Origin: Streptomyces sp. NBC_00775
GTDB taxonomy: Bacteria > Actinomycetota > Actinomycetes > Streptomycetales > Streptomycetaceae
DNA length: 64,000 bases
Assembly: GCF_036347135.1 (NCBI RefSeq)
Contig: NZ_CP108938.1
Location: 558,001-622,000 of the forward strand
Direction of reading: 5' to 3'
A program made the translations under genes and the position numbers. A model generated the notes under the pieces. That model had not been told where the DNA came from and did not search any database. It was given only the letters and a program-made list of their open reading frames with translations. The number at the start of each line of letters is the position of its first letter. Position 1 is the stretch's first letter. Positions 17,150 to 25,404 of this stretch are shown in pieces.

Positions 17150-17181
17150 TGCGAGCTTCGGCCGCCTTTCATGAGCGCGTG

Positions 17182-18750
17182 TCAGCCGCCCATGAGCTCG
17201 CGTTCGATGGAGGCCAGCTCGGCCGCGCTGCCCTGGACCTTGGGGCCGTTGAACCACTTGCGGGCGGAGAGCAGCCACCAGGCGCCGGCGAAGCCCACCA
17301 CCACGGCGACCGCGACCGGCGCGTAGTTGAAGGTCTTGGCCGTGACCGGGCTTGCCTGCGGCAGCATGAACAGGATGGTGACGCAGGCGACCCAGCCGAC
17401 GGCGATCACCGCGATGGGCTTGCTCCACCGGCCCAGGTTCCAGGGCCCGGCGGCGAAGTCGTCGCCCTGACGCAGCCGCAGGTAGATGGGGATGACGTAC
17501 GCGATGAAGAGGCCGATGACGGCGATCGAGGTGACGGCGGCGTACGCGGTGGGGTTGATCAGATAGGGAAGGCCGAGGAGGAAGGCGCCGCCGGAGGCGA
17601 GCCACACCGCGTTGGACGGGGTGCGGGTGCGGTCGCTGATCCGGTGCCAGATCTTCGAGCCCGGCAGTGCGCCGTCCCGCGAGAAGGCGTAGATCATGCG
17701 GGAGTTGGCGGTCACGGAGGACATCCCGCAGAAGAACTGGGCCCCTATGACGATGAGGAGCAGCAGCTTGCCGCCGGTGTCACCCAGGGCGTCGAGGAAG
17801 ATCTGGACCGGGGGTACTCCGGTGCTGCTGCCGAGCGCGCCGTCGTAGCTCTGGATGGCGAAGGTGACGCCGATCAGCAGGATCCAGCCGGCGACCAGCG
17901 AGACGAGTATCGAGTTGACGATGCCGCGCGGGCCGGAGCGGGCCGCGTCGTGGGTCTCCTCGGTCATGTGGGCGGAGGCGTCGAAGCCGGTCAGGGTGTA
18001 CTGGGCGAGCAGCAGGCCGAGCAGGGAGACGTACAGGCCGGATCCCCAGCCGGTGTTGTTGACGAAGTGCCCGAAGACGAAGCCCGCCGACTGGTGGTGG
18101 TCGGGGAGGAACACCAGCGCGAGCACGACGACCGCCACACCGATGACCTGCCACCACACGCTGATGTTGTTGAGCAGGGCGACGAGCTTGACGCCGCGCA
18201 CGTTGAGCAGCGCGTGGACCAGCAGGGTGATGCCGAAGAGGAGCACCGTGTGGCCGGGGGTGGCGGTGAAGCCGAACTGAAGGTCCAGGAAGGCGTTGAG
18301 GAACTGCGCCAGCCCGAAGTCGATGCCCGCGGTGACCGCGACCTGGCCGAGAAAGTTGAACCAGCCGGTGAACCAGGCCCAGGCCGGGCCATTGCTCTTG
18401 GCGAGCTTGGCCGCCCAGTAGTAGAGGCCACCCGCGGTCGGATAGCTGGAACACACCTCGGCCATGCCCAGGCCGACGGTGAGGGTGAGGAGACCCACGA
18501 TCGGCCAGCCCCACACCATGACGGCCGGACCGCCGGTGTTCATGCCGAAGCCGTAGAGCGTCATACAGCCGGAGAGGATGCAGATGATCGTGAACGAGAC
18601 GGCGAAGTTCGAGAACGGCGACATGCTGCGCTCGAGTTCCTGCGCGTAGCCGAGCTCGTGGAGCCGGGCCTCGTCCTCGGTCATCTTGGGTGCTGCGGTG
18701 TCGACCGGATCGGGCGATCCGGCCTTGTCCAGGGTGTTGTCCGAAGCCAC
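17182..18750 (-). CDS. APC-superfamily amino acid permease
   Basis: A 522-residue integral membrane protein with about 12 transmembrane segments. The N-terminal tail (about 1-45) is hydrophilic, and the first helices contain AVSFTIICILSGCMTLYGFG and the APC-type motif with SSYPTAGGLYYWAAKLA. It resembles the GABA/choline/amino-acid permease branch of the APC superfamily, which imports amino acids or amines with protons. GTG 18750 is chosen because AAGGGGATC is about 8 bases upstream. The frame continues upstream into a decayed SDR gene, which is a separate pseudogene. Confidence 0.92.
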   Translation of the reverse strand: MASDNTLDKAGSPDPVDTAAPKMTEDEARLHELGYAQELERSMSPFSNFAVSFTIICILSGCMTLYGFGMNTGGPAVMVWGWPIVGLLTLTVGLGMAEVCSSYPTAGGLYYWAAKLAKSNGPAWAWFTGWFNFLGQVAVTAGIDFGLAQFLNAFLDLQFGFTATPGHTVLLFGITLLVHALLNVRGVKLVALLNNISVWWQVIGVAVVVLALVFLPDHHQSAGFVFGHFVNNTGWGSGLYVSLLGLLLAQYTLTGFDASAHMTEETHDAARSGPRGIVNSILVSLVAGWILLIGVTFAIQSYDGALGSSTGVPPVQIFLDALGDTGGKLLLLIVIGAQFFCGMSSVTANSRMIYAFSRDGALPGSKIWHRISDRTRTPSNAVWLASGGAFLLGLPYLINPTAYAAVTSIAVIGLFIAYVIPIYLRLRQGDDFAAGPWNLGRWSKPIAVIAVGWVACVTILFMLPQASPVTAKTFNYAPVAVAVVVGFAGAWWLLSARKWFNGPKVQGSAAELASIERELMGG

Positions 18751-18812
18751 GGGTGATCCCCTTGTCTGCTGGGCCGGTTGGGAGGGTGTACGGCGCGGAC
18801 GGTGTGCGGCGG

Positions 18813-19429
18813 TTACTGCGAGGTCATGCCGCCGTCGACCGCGACGACACTGCCGGTCATGAAGCTCGCCTCGTCGGAAGCGAGGAAGAGGGCAGATCAC
18901 GTTGCAGCGGATGCCCTGCTTGACGTAGTCCAGCGCCACCCCTTTGGTGAGCATCACACTGGCACCTTTGGACGCAGAGTAAACAGTGAGAAAGGGCTCG
19001 CTGACCAGACCATTGACGCTGGAGATGTTCACGATCGAGCCGCCGCCCATGGCAAGCATGTGCGGGACGACCGCGCGACAGCCGTACAATCGACCCTTCA
19101 CATTCACATCGAGCGTCTTGTCGATGATGTCGTCGGGGACTTCGTGCGGCAGCCCCGGCAGATTGACTCCGGCTTTGTGACCAGGGCATCTACCCCTTCC
19201 CAGCGGGAGGCCACGGCGTCAGTCTTCGCGTGGGCCTCGACGCTGGAGGAGACGTCGACACCGCGCCACGCGGCCACTTCGTCAGCGGCGGCGAACTCCA
19301 CCGCCGTCTCTTTCGCGGTCTTCTCCGAAAGGTCTGCACACAGAACTTTTCCGCCCTCACGACGCAGACCTTGTACCCGACACGGCCCCTCGGGACGGCG
19401 GAGGGGGTGGTCGTGGTCGGAGTTGCCAT
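18813..19429 (-). pseudogene. Decayed short-chain dehydrogenase/reductase gene
   Basis: Pieces of an SDR are visible in order but in different frames. A start (ATG 19429, reaching YKVCVV) lacks the glycine-rich cofactor loop. Next come REGGKVLCADLSEKTAKE and WRGVDV to DALVTK, then after a one-base shift VNLPGLPHEVPDDIIDKTLD and GGGSIVNISSVNG with the active-site YSASKGASVML. The chain then breaks after RCNVIC, losing roughly 40-50 residues, and a frame change yields the C-terminus ASDEASFMTGSVVAVDGG and a TAA stop. At least two deletions and frameshifts make a functional product impossible. It is probably the former partner of the permease operon. Confidence 0.85.
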
Positions 19430-19531
19430 GTCACCTTCGCCGGCATCCGCGTCGCCGGCGAGGTACCGCGCGTCCGCTCGAATCTCGTCAACGGCATCAA
19501 GCGGCTGCCGTTCGAGGTCACCCCGGCCTGA
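19430..19531 (+). other. Short C-terminal-like coding remnant
   Basis: A 33-residue open stretch reading VTFAGIRVAGEVPRVRSNL and ending FEVTPA before TGA has normal Streptomyces codon bias but no start. It looks like the tail of a lost gene, opposite in orientation to the SDR pseudogene that abuts it. Family not recognised. From here to 19665 nothing else is visible except a short spacer. Confidence 0.3.
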
Positions 19532-19665
19532 CCCGGTGGGCCAGGGGGTCCGACGCCGTAGCGCCCGCTGATTCCGAGTCCGTATCCGGACATTCGGGCG
19601 CTACGGCCTGGTTACGTCTTCCTCAATCCCTGGTGGCCGTGTGGTGAGCTGGTCATGATGGCAGC

Positions 19666-20022
19666 ATGACATTGGCCTTGAGAGCCATGACGCGGCTGGC
19701 GAACTGGCCGGACCTCGCGGAGGCCCAGCCGAGTTGCGGCACGGGCCGAGCGCTCTGCTCGGCCCAGAGCGAGATCGTCCACTTCCATACGGACCACGAC
19801 GTCGACCTGCACCTCACGGTCCGGGCCATCCGCCGCTTCGAGGACCACCTCAAGGGCGCGACCGCGGTCCGGATGGTGCCCGGCTCGCGGTGGGTGACGA
19901 TTCACCTCGAAGTCGACACGGACATCGACCTTCTGCTGACCCTGGTGAGCCTCGCGCTCCAGGCCCACCAGACAAGTCCGGTTCCCGTCGATACGCCGTC
20001 GGCGAGCTGCAACGACCAGTGA
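19666..20022 (+). CDS. DUF5519-type (luciferase-fold-like) small protein
   Basis: A 118-residue protein with LANWPDLAEAQPSCGTGRAL near the N-terminus and the His-rich central segment SEIVHFHTDHDVDLHLT, followed by VRMVPGSRWVTIHLEVD. These match my memory of the actinobacterial DUF5519 family, sometimes labelled luciferase-like in automated annotation; there is no evidence of light emission. The C-terminus (after LALQAHQ) is variable. The ATG start follows only a weak ribosome-binding sequence. It stands alone, convergent with the PL9 lyase gene. Confidence 0.7.
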   Translation: MTLALRAMTRLANWPDLAEAQPSCGTGRALCSAQSEIVHFHTDHDVDLHLTVRAIRRFEDHLKGATAVRMVPGSRWVTIHLEVDTDIDLLLTLVSLALQAHQTSPVPVDTPSASCNDQ

Positions 20023-20047
20023 GCCCCTCGATCATCGGCATCGGCAC

Positions 20048-21262
20048 TCAGAAGCGGGCGCCGATCTCGGTGCCGTCGCGCGGGACGAGGAAGGCCGGTG
20101 CGGACGGGAGGGAGCCGTCGGAGCCGCGTGCGCCGGTGATCGCGCTCGGATCCGTACTCAGGACGGAGGCGGCGTTCCACGTGCCGCCCAGGTCCCAGGA
20201 GTTGCCGCTGGAAGTGGCGGTGGAGGCGAGGGCGACCGCGCGGCCGTCCGCGAGGGACAGGTTGGCGGTGAGTACCGCCTTCGAGGCCGGGACGTCGGCG
20301 TCGAAGCCCGTGCCCTGGTTGCCGAACGCCGTGTCGCGGGACAGGGCGAGGGCACCCGGATTGCCGTTGTCGGTGAAGCCGTGCGCCGCGTTCTTGAACG
20401 AGATCGAGTTGCGCACGGTATGAGCCACCGCCGGGGCCGGGCTGCCGCCACCGAGCTTGAAACCGTTGCCGTCGCCCGCGAAGTCGGGGAAGTTCCAGCG
20501 GTTGAAGCCGTTGCCGTACGCGATGGTGTTCTCGATGAGGATCGGCGAGGTGAACTTCCAGGCGTCGAAGCCGTCGTCGACGTTGTTCCAGAGCCGGGCG
20601 CCGCGCACCACGTTGCCGGTCCCGCTGCCTTCCTTGATGGCCAGGCCGTCCGCGCTCTCGCCGTTCTTGCGCGGGTCGCGATTGGCGTAACTGTCCAGGT
20701 CCAGGATCTGGTTGTTGCTGGACGTGCCCTGGAGCTGGAAGCCGGACTCGTAGTTGTCGTGGGTGGCGAGCCGTGCGAAGACGTTGTTGCCGCAGCTGTC
20801 GCAGTAGACGCCGTACGGGCCGTTCACGATCTCCAGGCCGGAGATCCGCCAGTACGAGGCCTCCTGGTGGAGGGCACCGCGCTCGGCACGCGGGATGCTG
20901 CCGCCGACGGGTGTGTGGCTGGCCGGCAGCGCCTCTCCGTCGACGACCACGCGCTCGCCCGGGTACGCGCCCAGGGTGATCGGCTGGGACGCGGTGCCCG
21001 ACGTGGCGATGGTGATGTTGTCGGTGAGCGCGTACGTCCCCCCGCGTACGGCGATGACATCGCCGGGCTTCGCCTTGTCCACTGCCTTCTGGATGGTCCG
21101 TAACGGGTGATCCGGCGTGCCGGCGGCCGCGTCGTCGCCGTTCACTGCCACCACGATGGTCGGCACCGCGGCGGCGGACGCCTGCGTCGGCACCACCACC
21201 GCCCCCACTGCCAGTGCGGCTGCCCCCAGCGCTGCCCTCTTGAACCTGCCTGCGGCTCTCAT
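20048..21262 (-). CDS. Secreted right-handed beta-helix pectate lyase (PL9-like)
   Basis: A 404-residue exported protein. A Sec signal peptide (about 1-31, ending ASAAA) is followed by TIVVAVNGDDAAAGTPDHPL and RTIQKAVDKAKPGDVIAVRG, the usual start of parallel beta-helix proteins. PL9-type segments follow: YWRISGLEIVNGPYGVY, DNYESGFQLQG, SADGLAIKEGSGTGNVVRGA and LWNNVDDGFDAWKF, with Asp-rich Ca-binding turns. It should cleave de-esterified pectate by beta-elimination outside the cell. It complements the PL1 and PL3 lyases at 49.5-51.3 kb. No operator could be identified. Confidence 0.85.
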   Translation of the reverse strand: MRAAGRFKRAALGAAALAVGAVVVPTQASAAAVPTIVVAVNGDDAAAGTPDHPLRTIQKAVDKAKPGDVIAVRGGTYALTDNITIATSGTASQPITLGAYPGERVVVDGEALPASHTPVGGSIPRAERGALHQEASYWRISGLEIVNGPYGVYCDSCGNNVFARLATHDNYESGFQLQGTSSNNQILDLDSYANRDPRKNGESADGLAIKEGSGTGNVVRGARLWNNVDDGFDAWKFTSPILIENTIAYGNGFNRWNFPDFAGDGNGFKLGGGSPAPAVAHTVRNSISFKNAAHGFTDNGNPGALALSRDTAFGNQGTGFDADVPASKAVLTANLSLADGRAVALASTATSSGNSWDLGGTWNAASVLSTDPSAITGARGSDGSLPSAPAFLVPRDGTEIGARF

Positions 21263-21360
21263 ACGACCTCCCGTTGCGGTGCCCGACTGCTGGTCACCCG
21301 GTCAGTGGTCGCACGCGGGGCGAAGGTTGCCGCCCTGGCTGCCCGCGCCGAAAGACGAGA

Positions 21361-21393
21361 CCCCGGCACTCACGTACGCGGCGAGTGCCGGGG
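21361..21393. terminator. Terminator between PL9 and LAXTG protein genes
   Basis: CCCCGGCACTC (21361-21371) pairs perfectly with GAGTGCCGGGG (21383-21393). It lies just downstream of the cell-wall protein gene, which reads leftward into it. Confidence 0.8.
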
Positions 21394-21431
21394 CTCGTCA
21401 ACAGGTCATCGAGGGCCGATGACGACGATCG

Positions 21432-22361
21432 TCAGGAACGGGTGCCCGTCGAGCGCCGACGGCGGGTGGCGACGGTGATCGCGGCACCGGCCGCGAGGAC
21501 CGCCACGGCGCCGGCCGCGATCGGCAGGGTGTTGCCGCCGCCGGTCTCCGCGAGGTCGCCGGGCGTGGTCGACGAGCCGCCGTTGGGCGAGGGAACCGAC
21601 GAGGCGCTCGACTCGGACTCCGACGGGGTCGCGGACGACTCGGACGCCGAGGGCGTGGCCGTGGTCGCGGGCGTCGACTCGGTCGGGGTGCCGGGCGTCT
21701 CAGCGGGCGTCGTCGAGGCGGGCGGCGTCGTCTCCGGAGTGGTCGGCTGCGACGTGCAGTCGTTCTTGCCGCCGTTCCACGCCATGATCAGCTTGTCCTT
21801 GATGACCGCGTGGTCCGGGCCCGCGGGCAGGTCACCGTGCTCGAAGCCGTCATTGGCGTCGTACTTGCCGTCGAACTTGACGGCGCCACGGTAGAGGTCG
21901 ATCTGCGCGAAGCAGCCGGCGTCCGGCACCGAGATGTCGAGCGAGTCGGTGGCACCCGGCTTGACCGTGACGGAGTCGAAGTCGTGGAAGACCTGGACAC
22001 CCGAGGTCTTGAAGGTGGCGCCGTGGGTGCGGTACGCGGCGAGCGAGGCGGTGCAGGTGCTCGCGTCGCTCGCCGTGCGGACCTTGATGTGGACCTTGCC
22101 GTCGTCGGTCGGCTTGAGGTTCTCGTCGTCGACGCGGACCGAGTCGTAGAAGTTCGTCCCGTCCAGGGAGAACTGGCAGCGATCGGTCGCGGTCGCCGTC
22201 CCCGCGCCCTGTCCGGGGGCGTAACCGCCGGCGGCCTTGTCCCATCCGTCGCCACCGGGCTTGTCGGTGGCGAAGGCGGTGGTCGTGGCCGCTGAGAGGG
22301 CGAGCGCCGCCGCGCCCGTCCCCAGCAGGCAGCGAAGGGTGACACGTCTCGCTATGGACAT
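21432..22361 (-). CDS. LAXTG-anchored cell-wall protein
   Basis: A 309-residue surface protein: signal peptide (about 1-31, ALALSAATTTAFA), a globular domain with Cys pairs (about 35-200), a Ser/Thr/Pro/Glu-rich wall-spanning linker (about 205-270), the sortase signal LAETGGGNTLP, a hydrophobic helix and a basic tail (TRRRRSTGTRS). LAXTG is the class E sortase signal used in Streptomyces, so the mature protein should be covalently attached to peptidoglycan. The function of the globular domain is unknown. ATG 22361 has GATGGGATC upstream. Confidence 0.88.
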   Translation of the reverse strand: MSIARRVTLRCLLGTGAAALALSAATTTAFATDKPGGDGWDKAAGGYAPGQGAGTATATDRCQFSLDGTNFYDSVRVDDENLKPTDDGKVHIKVRTASDASTCTASLAAYRTHGATFKTSGVQVFHDFDSVTVKPGATDSLDISVPDAGCFAQIDLYRGAVKFDGKYDANDGFEHGDLPAGPDHAVIKDKLIMAWNGGKNDCTSQPTTPETTPPASTTPAETPGTPTESTPATTATPSASESSATPSESESSASSVPSPNGGSSTTPGDLAETGGGNTLPIAAGAVAVLAAGAAITVATRRRRSTGTRS

Positions 22362-22744
22362 GCAGATCCCATCTTGATGATGCGAAACCCCGGTCGACGG
22401 CAGCAGGGCAGCACGCGGCAGCCGGGGGCCGCACCGGGGGAAGTGGTCGAAGAAACACTGAACCCATTGGTCACATGGGTCACAGCTCGACCACATAGTC
22501 GATCACCGCGCAGACGCTGTCAACCTCGTTGAATACACGATGACTTCACGGTCGATCACATTTGGAGCACATGAGGAATCAGAGGGTCCGGAGCGGTCGG
22601 CCACACCTCCGAGCGGGCATGCACCGGCTCTCGTCATGGCCGCGCACCATGCCGGTCACGCCGGCGAACACCACAAGGAACTCAGTTCCCTCCTGGGTGC
22701 GCACTGAGTGCCATCGCTCTCGCTTCGATGCTAGTTTCCCGTTC
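22362..22744. promoter_or_regulatory. Divergent promoter region of LAXTG protein and TetR gene
   Basis: A 383-bp gene-free stretch. It contains a CCCAT/ATGGG inverted repeat (22463-22479), several GATCACA/GTCACA-like repeats between 22470 and 22565, and, near the TetR gene, GCGCACTGAGTGCCA (22699-22713). The last is an imperfect copy of the palindrome at 23519-23533 and the likely autoregulatory TetR site. I find no convincing ORF. Confidence 0.55.
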
Positions 22745-23470
22745 ATGAACGAGGGACCCCGGCGCCGCGAGCCCGCCGACGCGACGACCGTGAAGCCGCC
22801 GATGCGGGACGCCCTGGTCGCGGCGGCCTTCCAGCTCTTCCTAGAGCGTGGCTACGAGCAGACCACGGTCGACGACATCGTGACGCTCGCCGGGGTGGGC
22901 CGCCGGTCGTTCTTCCGCTATTTCCCGTCCAAGGAGGACGTGGTCTTCCCGGACCACGAGCGCTGCCTGGCCGACATGACGGCGTTCCTGAGCGGCGGCG
23001 CCGACGCGGACGACCCGGTGCAGCGGGTCTGCGGCGCCGCCCGGCTCGTGCTGCGCATGTACGCCGAGAACCCGACGTTCTCCGTGCAGCGCTACCGCCT
23101 CACCAAGAAGGTCCCCGGCCTGCGCGCGTACGAGTTGTCGGTCGTCTGGCGGTACGAGCGCGCCCTCGCCGAGTATCTGCGCGGGCGCTTCGCCGGACGG
23201 CGCGACGGCACGCTGCAGGCCGACGTCATCGCCGCGGCCGTGGTCGCCGCGCACAACAACGCCCTGCGCTCCTGGCTGCGCTCGGACGGGCAGGGCGACG
23301 CGACGGCGGCGGTCGACCACGCGCTCGGGTATGTCCGGGACACCTTCGGGAGCCCGCCCGGTGACGCGGCGGACGAGGAGCGGGAGGACGTGGTGGTCGT
23401 CGTCTCCCGGCGCGGAGTGCCGATGTGGCGCGTCGTCCAGGAGATCGAGACCACGCTCGGACGGGACTGA
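22745..23470 (+). CDS. TetR-family transcriptional regulator
   Basis: A 241-residue regulator with an N-terminal TetR helix-turn-helix (about residues 22-70: ALVAAAFQLFLERGYEQTTV, then VGRRSFFRYFPSKEDVVF) and an all-helical ligand-binding domain. About 30 residues after the usual TetR end form an extra tail (VVVVVSRRGVPMWRVVQEIE) of unknown purpose. ATG 22745 gives a short normal N-terminus. GCACTGAGTGCCA-type sites lie upstream of this gene and of the next gene (23601-24017), so it probably represses both. The downstream partner suggests an acyl-CoA or lipid-related ligand, which is inference. Confidence 0.9.
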   Translation: MNEGPRRREPADATTVKPPMRDALVAAAFQLFLERGYEQTTVDDIVTLAGVGRRSFFRYFPSKEDVVFPDHERCLADMTAFLSGGADADDPVQRVCGAARLVLRMYAENPTFSVQRYRLTKKVPGLRAYELSVVWRYERALAEYLRGRFAGRRDGTLQADVIAAAVVAAHNNALRSWLRSDGQGDATAAVDHALGYVRDTFGSPPGDAADEEREDVVVVVSRRGVPMWRVVQEIETTLGRD

Positions 23471-23518
23471 CCACTCCCCCGCTCCGGCCAGATTGAGGGT
23501 ACCGAGTGCCTTTACGAG

Positions 23519-23533
23519 TGGCACTGAGTGCCA
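23519..23533. promoter_or_regulatory. TGGCACTGAGTGCCA palindrome, probable TetR operator
   Basis: Perfect 7-bp arms around a central G, 68 bases upstream of the DUF35 gene start. Eight of its bases recur on the right side of the imperfect copy at 22699-22713. A further GAGTGCC half-site lies at about 23504. Confidence 0.7.
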
Positions 23534-23600
23534 TACTCTGTGGTCGTGCACGGCGATCCGGGCACCTTCAGACTCCGGCCGAGCGCAGGGAGATGACATC

Positions 23601-24017
23601 GTGTACCACCCAGGAATCGCCCTTCATCCGGGGCTCGGAGCCGCGCCGGACATGCTCGACGCGGCCCCCGCGGAACACAAGGCGGACGCCCTCCTCTTCC
23701 AGCGTTGCCACTGGTGCGGCACCGCGATGTACCAGCGCCTCCTCTGCCCGGTCTGCGCGGGCAGCGACCTGCGGACCGAGGCGAGCGCGGGGACGGGCAT
23801 CGTGCGCCACTCCACCGTGATCCACCGCAACACCCCGGCGGCGCGCAACGTCTCCCTCATCGAGATGGCCGAGGGGTTCACCGTCCGGGGCCGGGTCATG
23901 GGCTCGCCCTCCGACGTCCACAGCGGCGACCGGGTCCAACTCGCCACCGCCCAGGACCCGGTGCGCCGACAGCCCGTGTTCCAGCTCGTCGACGGGCCCT
24001 ACCGGAGCTGGGTCTGA
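23601..24017 (+). CDS. DUF35-type zinc-ribbon/OB-fold protein
   Basis: A 138-residue protein with a rubredoxin-like zinc ribbon CHWCG and CPVCAGS (about residues 37-55) followed by an OB-fold acyl-CoA-associated domain (about 60-135). DUF35 proteins normally accompany a thiolase or SCP2-type partner in acyl-CoA metabolism; no such partner is adjacent here. GTG 23601 has GGGAG upstream. A perfect TetR-type palindrome precedes it, so the neighbouring TetR protein probably controls it. The gene's isolation suggests that it acts with a thiolase encoded elsewhere. Confidence 0.85.
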   Translation: MYHPGIALHPGLGAAPDMLDAAPAEHKADALLFQRCHWCGTAMYQRLLCPVCAGSDLRTEASAGTGIVRHSTVIHRNTPAARNVSLIEMAEGFTVRGRVMGSPSDVHSGDRVQLATAQDPVRRQPVFQLVDGPYRSWV

Positions 24018-24059
24018 CGGTCCCGGCGCGGCCGCGGCCGCCGGAGGGCAGGACTCCCG

Positions 24060-25274
24060 CTACGAACAGGCGCCCTTGAAGACGTCCACCTGCCCCCCGG
24101 TGCTGTTCGCCACGGCGATGTCCCGCACCCCGTCACCATCGAGGTCGGCCGCCGCCGCGTCATAGGCACCGGTGGCGGACAGCTCGGCGAGCTGGGTGAG
24201 GGTGCCGTCGTCCGAGCCCTGGAAGAGGGTGACGGAGTTGCCCTTGAGGGACGAGACCAGGATGTCCGAGGCGCCGTCGCCGTCGAGGTCCCCGGCGGCG
24301 ACCGCGACGGGCAGACCCGGCGTCGTGTACGCGGCGGCGGTCCCGAAGGTCCCGTCCCCCTCCCCCAGCAGGACGTCCAGGGTGTTGGAGCCGTTGCTGA
24401 CGGCGGCCAGGTCGGTCGTGCCGTCGCCGTCGAAGTCGCCCTGGGTGAGGGAGTAGAGCCGGGAGGCGGTGGCGTAGTCGGTGCCGGTGCCGAGAGCGCC
24501 CGTGCCGTCGCCGAGCAGGACGCTCACCCCGTCGCTGCCGACGCTGGCGGTGGCGACGTCCGCGGCCCCGTCGCCGTCGAAGTCGGCGACCACGATTCCG
24601 TGCGGCTGACCGCCGGTCGAGGTGTCGCCCTGGTCGTCGAAGGTGCCGTCGCCGTTGCCGAGGAGGACGCGTACGGCGCTCGGTCCCTGCTCGGCCACGA
24701 CCAGGTCCGCGTTCCCGTCACCGTCGAGATCACCCGCGGCCAGGGCACGCGGGGCCTCGCCGACATCCAGGGCGCCCGCCGCCCCGAAGCCGCCGGCCCC
24801 GTCGTTCAGCAGGACACTGACCTGCGCTCCCCCGAAGTCGGCCGTCGCCAGGTCGAGGCTTCCGTCGCCGTCGAAGTCGGCGACGGCTGTCTGGTACGGG
24901 CGGGTGCCGACCGCGTAGGTGGTGCCGGTGGCGAACGTACCGTCACCCTGCCCCAGCAGGACCGTCACCGAGTTGTCGTCGAGGTTGGCGGCGACGACGT
25001 CCCGCGTACCGTCGCCGTCGAGATCCGCGACGGCCACGTGCCGGGTGTTGGTCGAGGCCGTCGCGGAGGTGCCGAGCTGGGTGTAGGAGAGGGTGCCCTC
25101 GCACACGTCGCCGGTCGTGACCGACGCGCTGGGACGGGTCGACCCCTGTCCGTGACCGTGCCCGGGACCGCCCGCCGCCACGGCCGGCCCCGCGGCGCCC
25201 GTGCAGGCCAGGACCAACCCGGCGGCGCCCGCCAGGGCAACACGGTGGGTGCGTTGGTGCTTCTTGCGTTTCAT
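24060..25274 (-). CDS. Secreted FG-GAP/VCBS beta-propeller protein
   Basis: A 404-residue exported protein: basic signal peptide (about 1-33, ending AVAA), a Gly/His linker, a short Cys-containing region (GDVCEGTLSY), then seven repeats each carrying an Asp-rich calcium loop (VADLDGDG, VADFDGDG, AGDLDGDG, VADFDGDG, QGDFDGDG, AGDLDGDG, AADLDGDG), consistent with a seven-bladed integrin-like propeller. A final Cys (FKGACS) could pair with the first. AAGGAG precedes ATG 25274. The gene is downstream of, and in the same orientation as, the FGE-like and intradiol dioxygenase genes. Binding partner unknown. Confidence 0.9.
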   Translation of the reverse strand: MKRKKHQRTHRVALAGAAGLVLACTGAAGPAVAAGGPGHGHGQGSTRPSASVTTGDVCEGTLSYTQLGTSATASTNTRHVAVADLDGDGTRDVVAANLDDNSVTVLLGQGDGTFATGTTYAVGTRPYQTAVADFDGDGSLDLATADFGGAQVSVLLNDGAGGFGAAGALDVGEAPRALAAGDLDGDGNADLVVAEQGPSAVRVLLGNGDGTFDDQGDTSTGGQPHGIVVADFDGDGAADVATASVGSDGVSVLLGDGTGALGTGTDYATASRLYSLTQGDFDGDGTTDLAAVSNGSNTLDVLLGEGDGTFGTAAAYTTPGLPVAVAAGDLDGDGASDILVSSLKGNSVTLFQGSDDGTLTQLAELSATGAYDAAAADLDGDGVRDIAVANSTGGQVDVFKGACS

Positions 25275-25404
25275 GCGGCTCCTTGTGCCTTGCGTACGTC
25301 GTGAATGGGGCATCCGCGGCCTCAACCGGCCTGCGCCGCCCTGGACTTCGATCGGCTACGAGGTCGGCGGCCTCGGCGACCGGTCGGCTGCCGCGTCATC
25401 AGCG

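Noticed and set aside
17182..19107. 641-codon ORF apparently fusing an SDR to the permease
   Set aside because: The upstream part is an SDR pseudogene fragment with lost segments. The permease has its own GTG at 18750 with a good ribosome-binding site.
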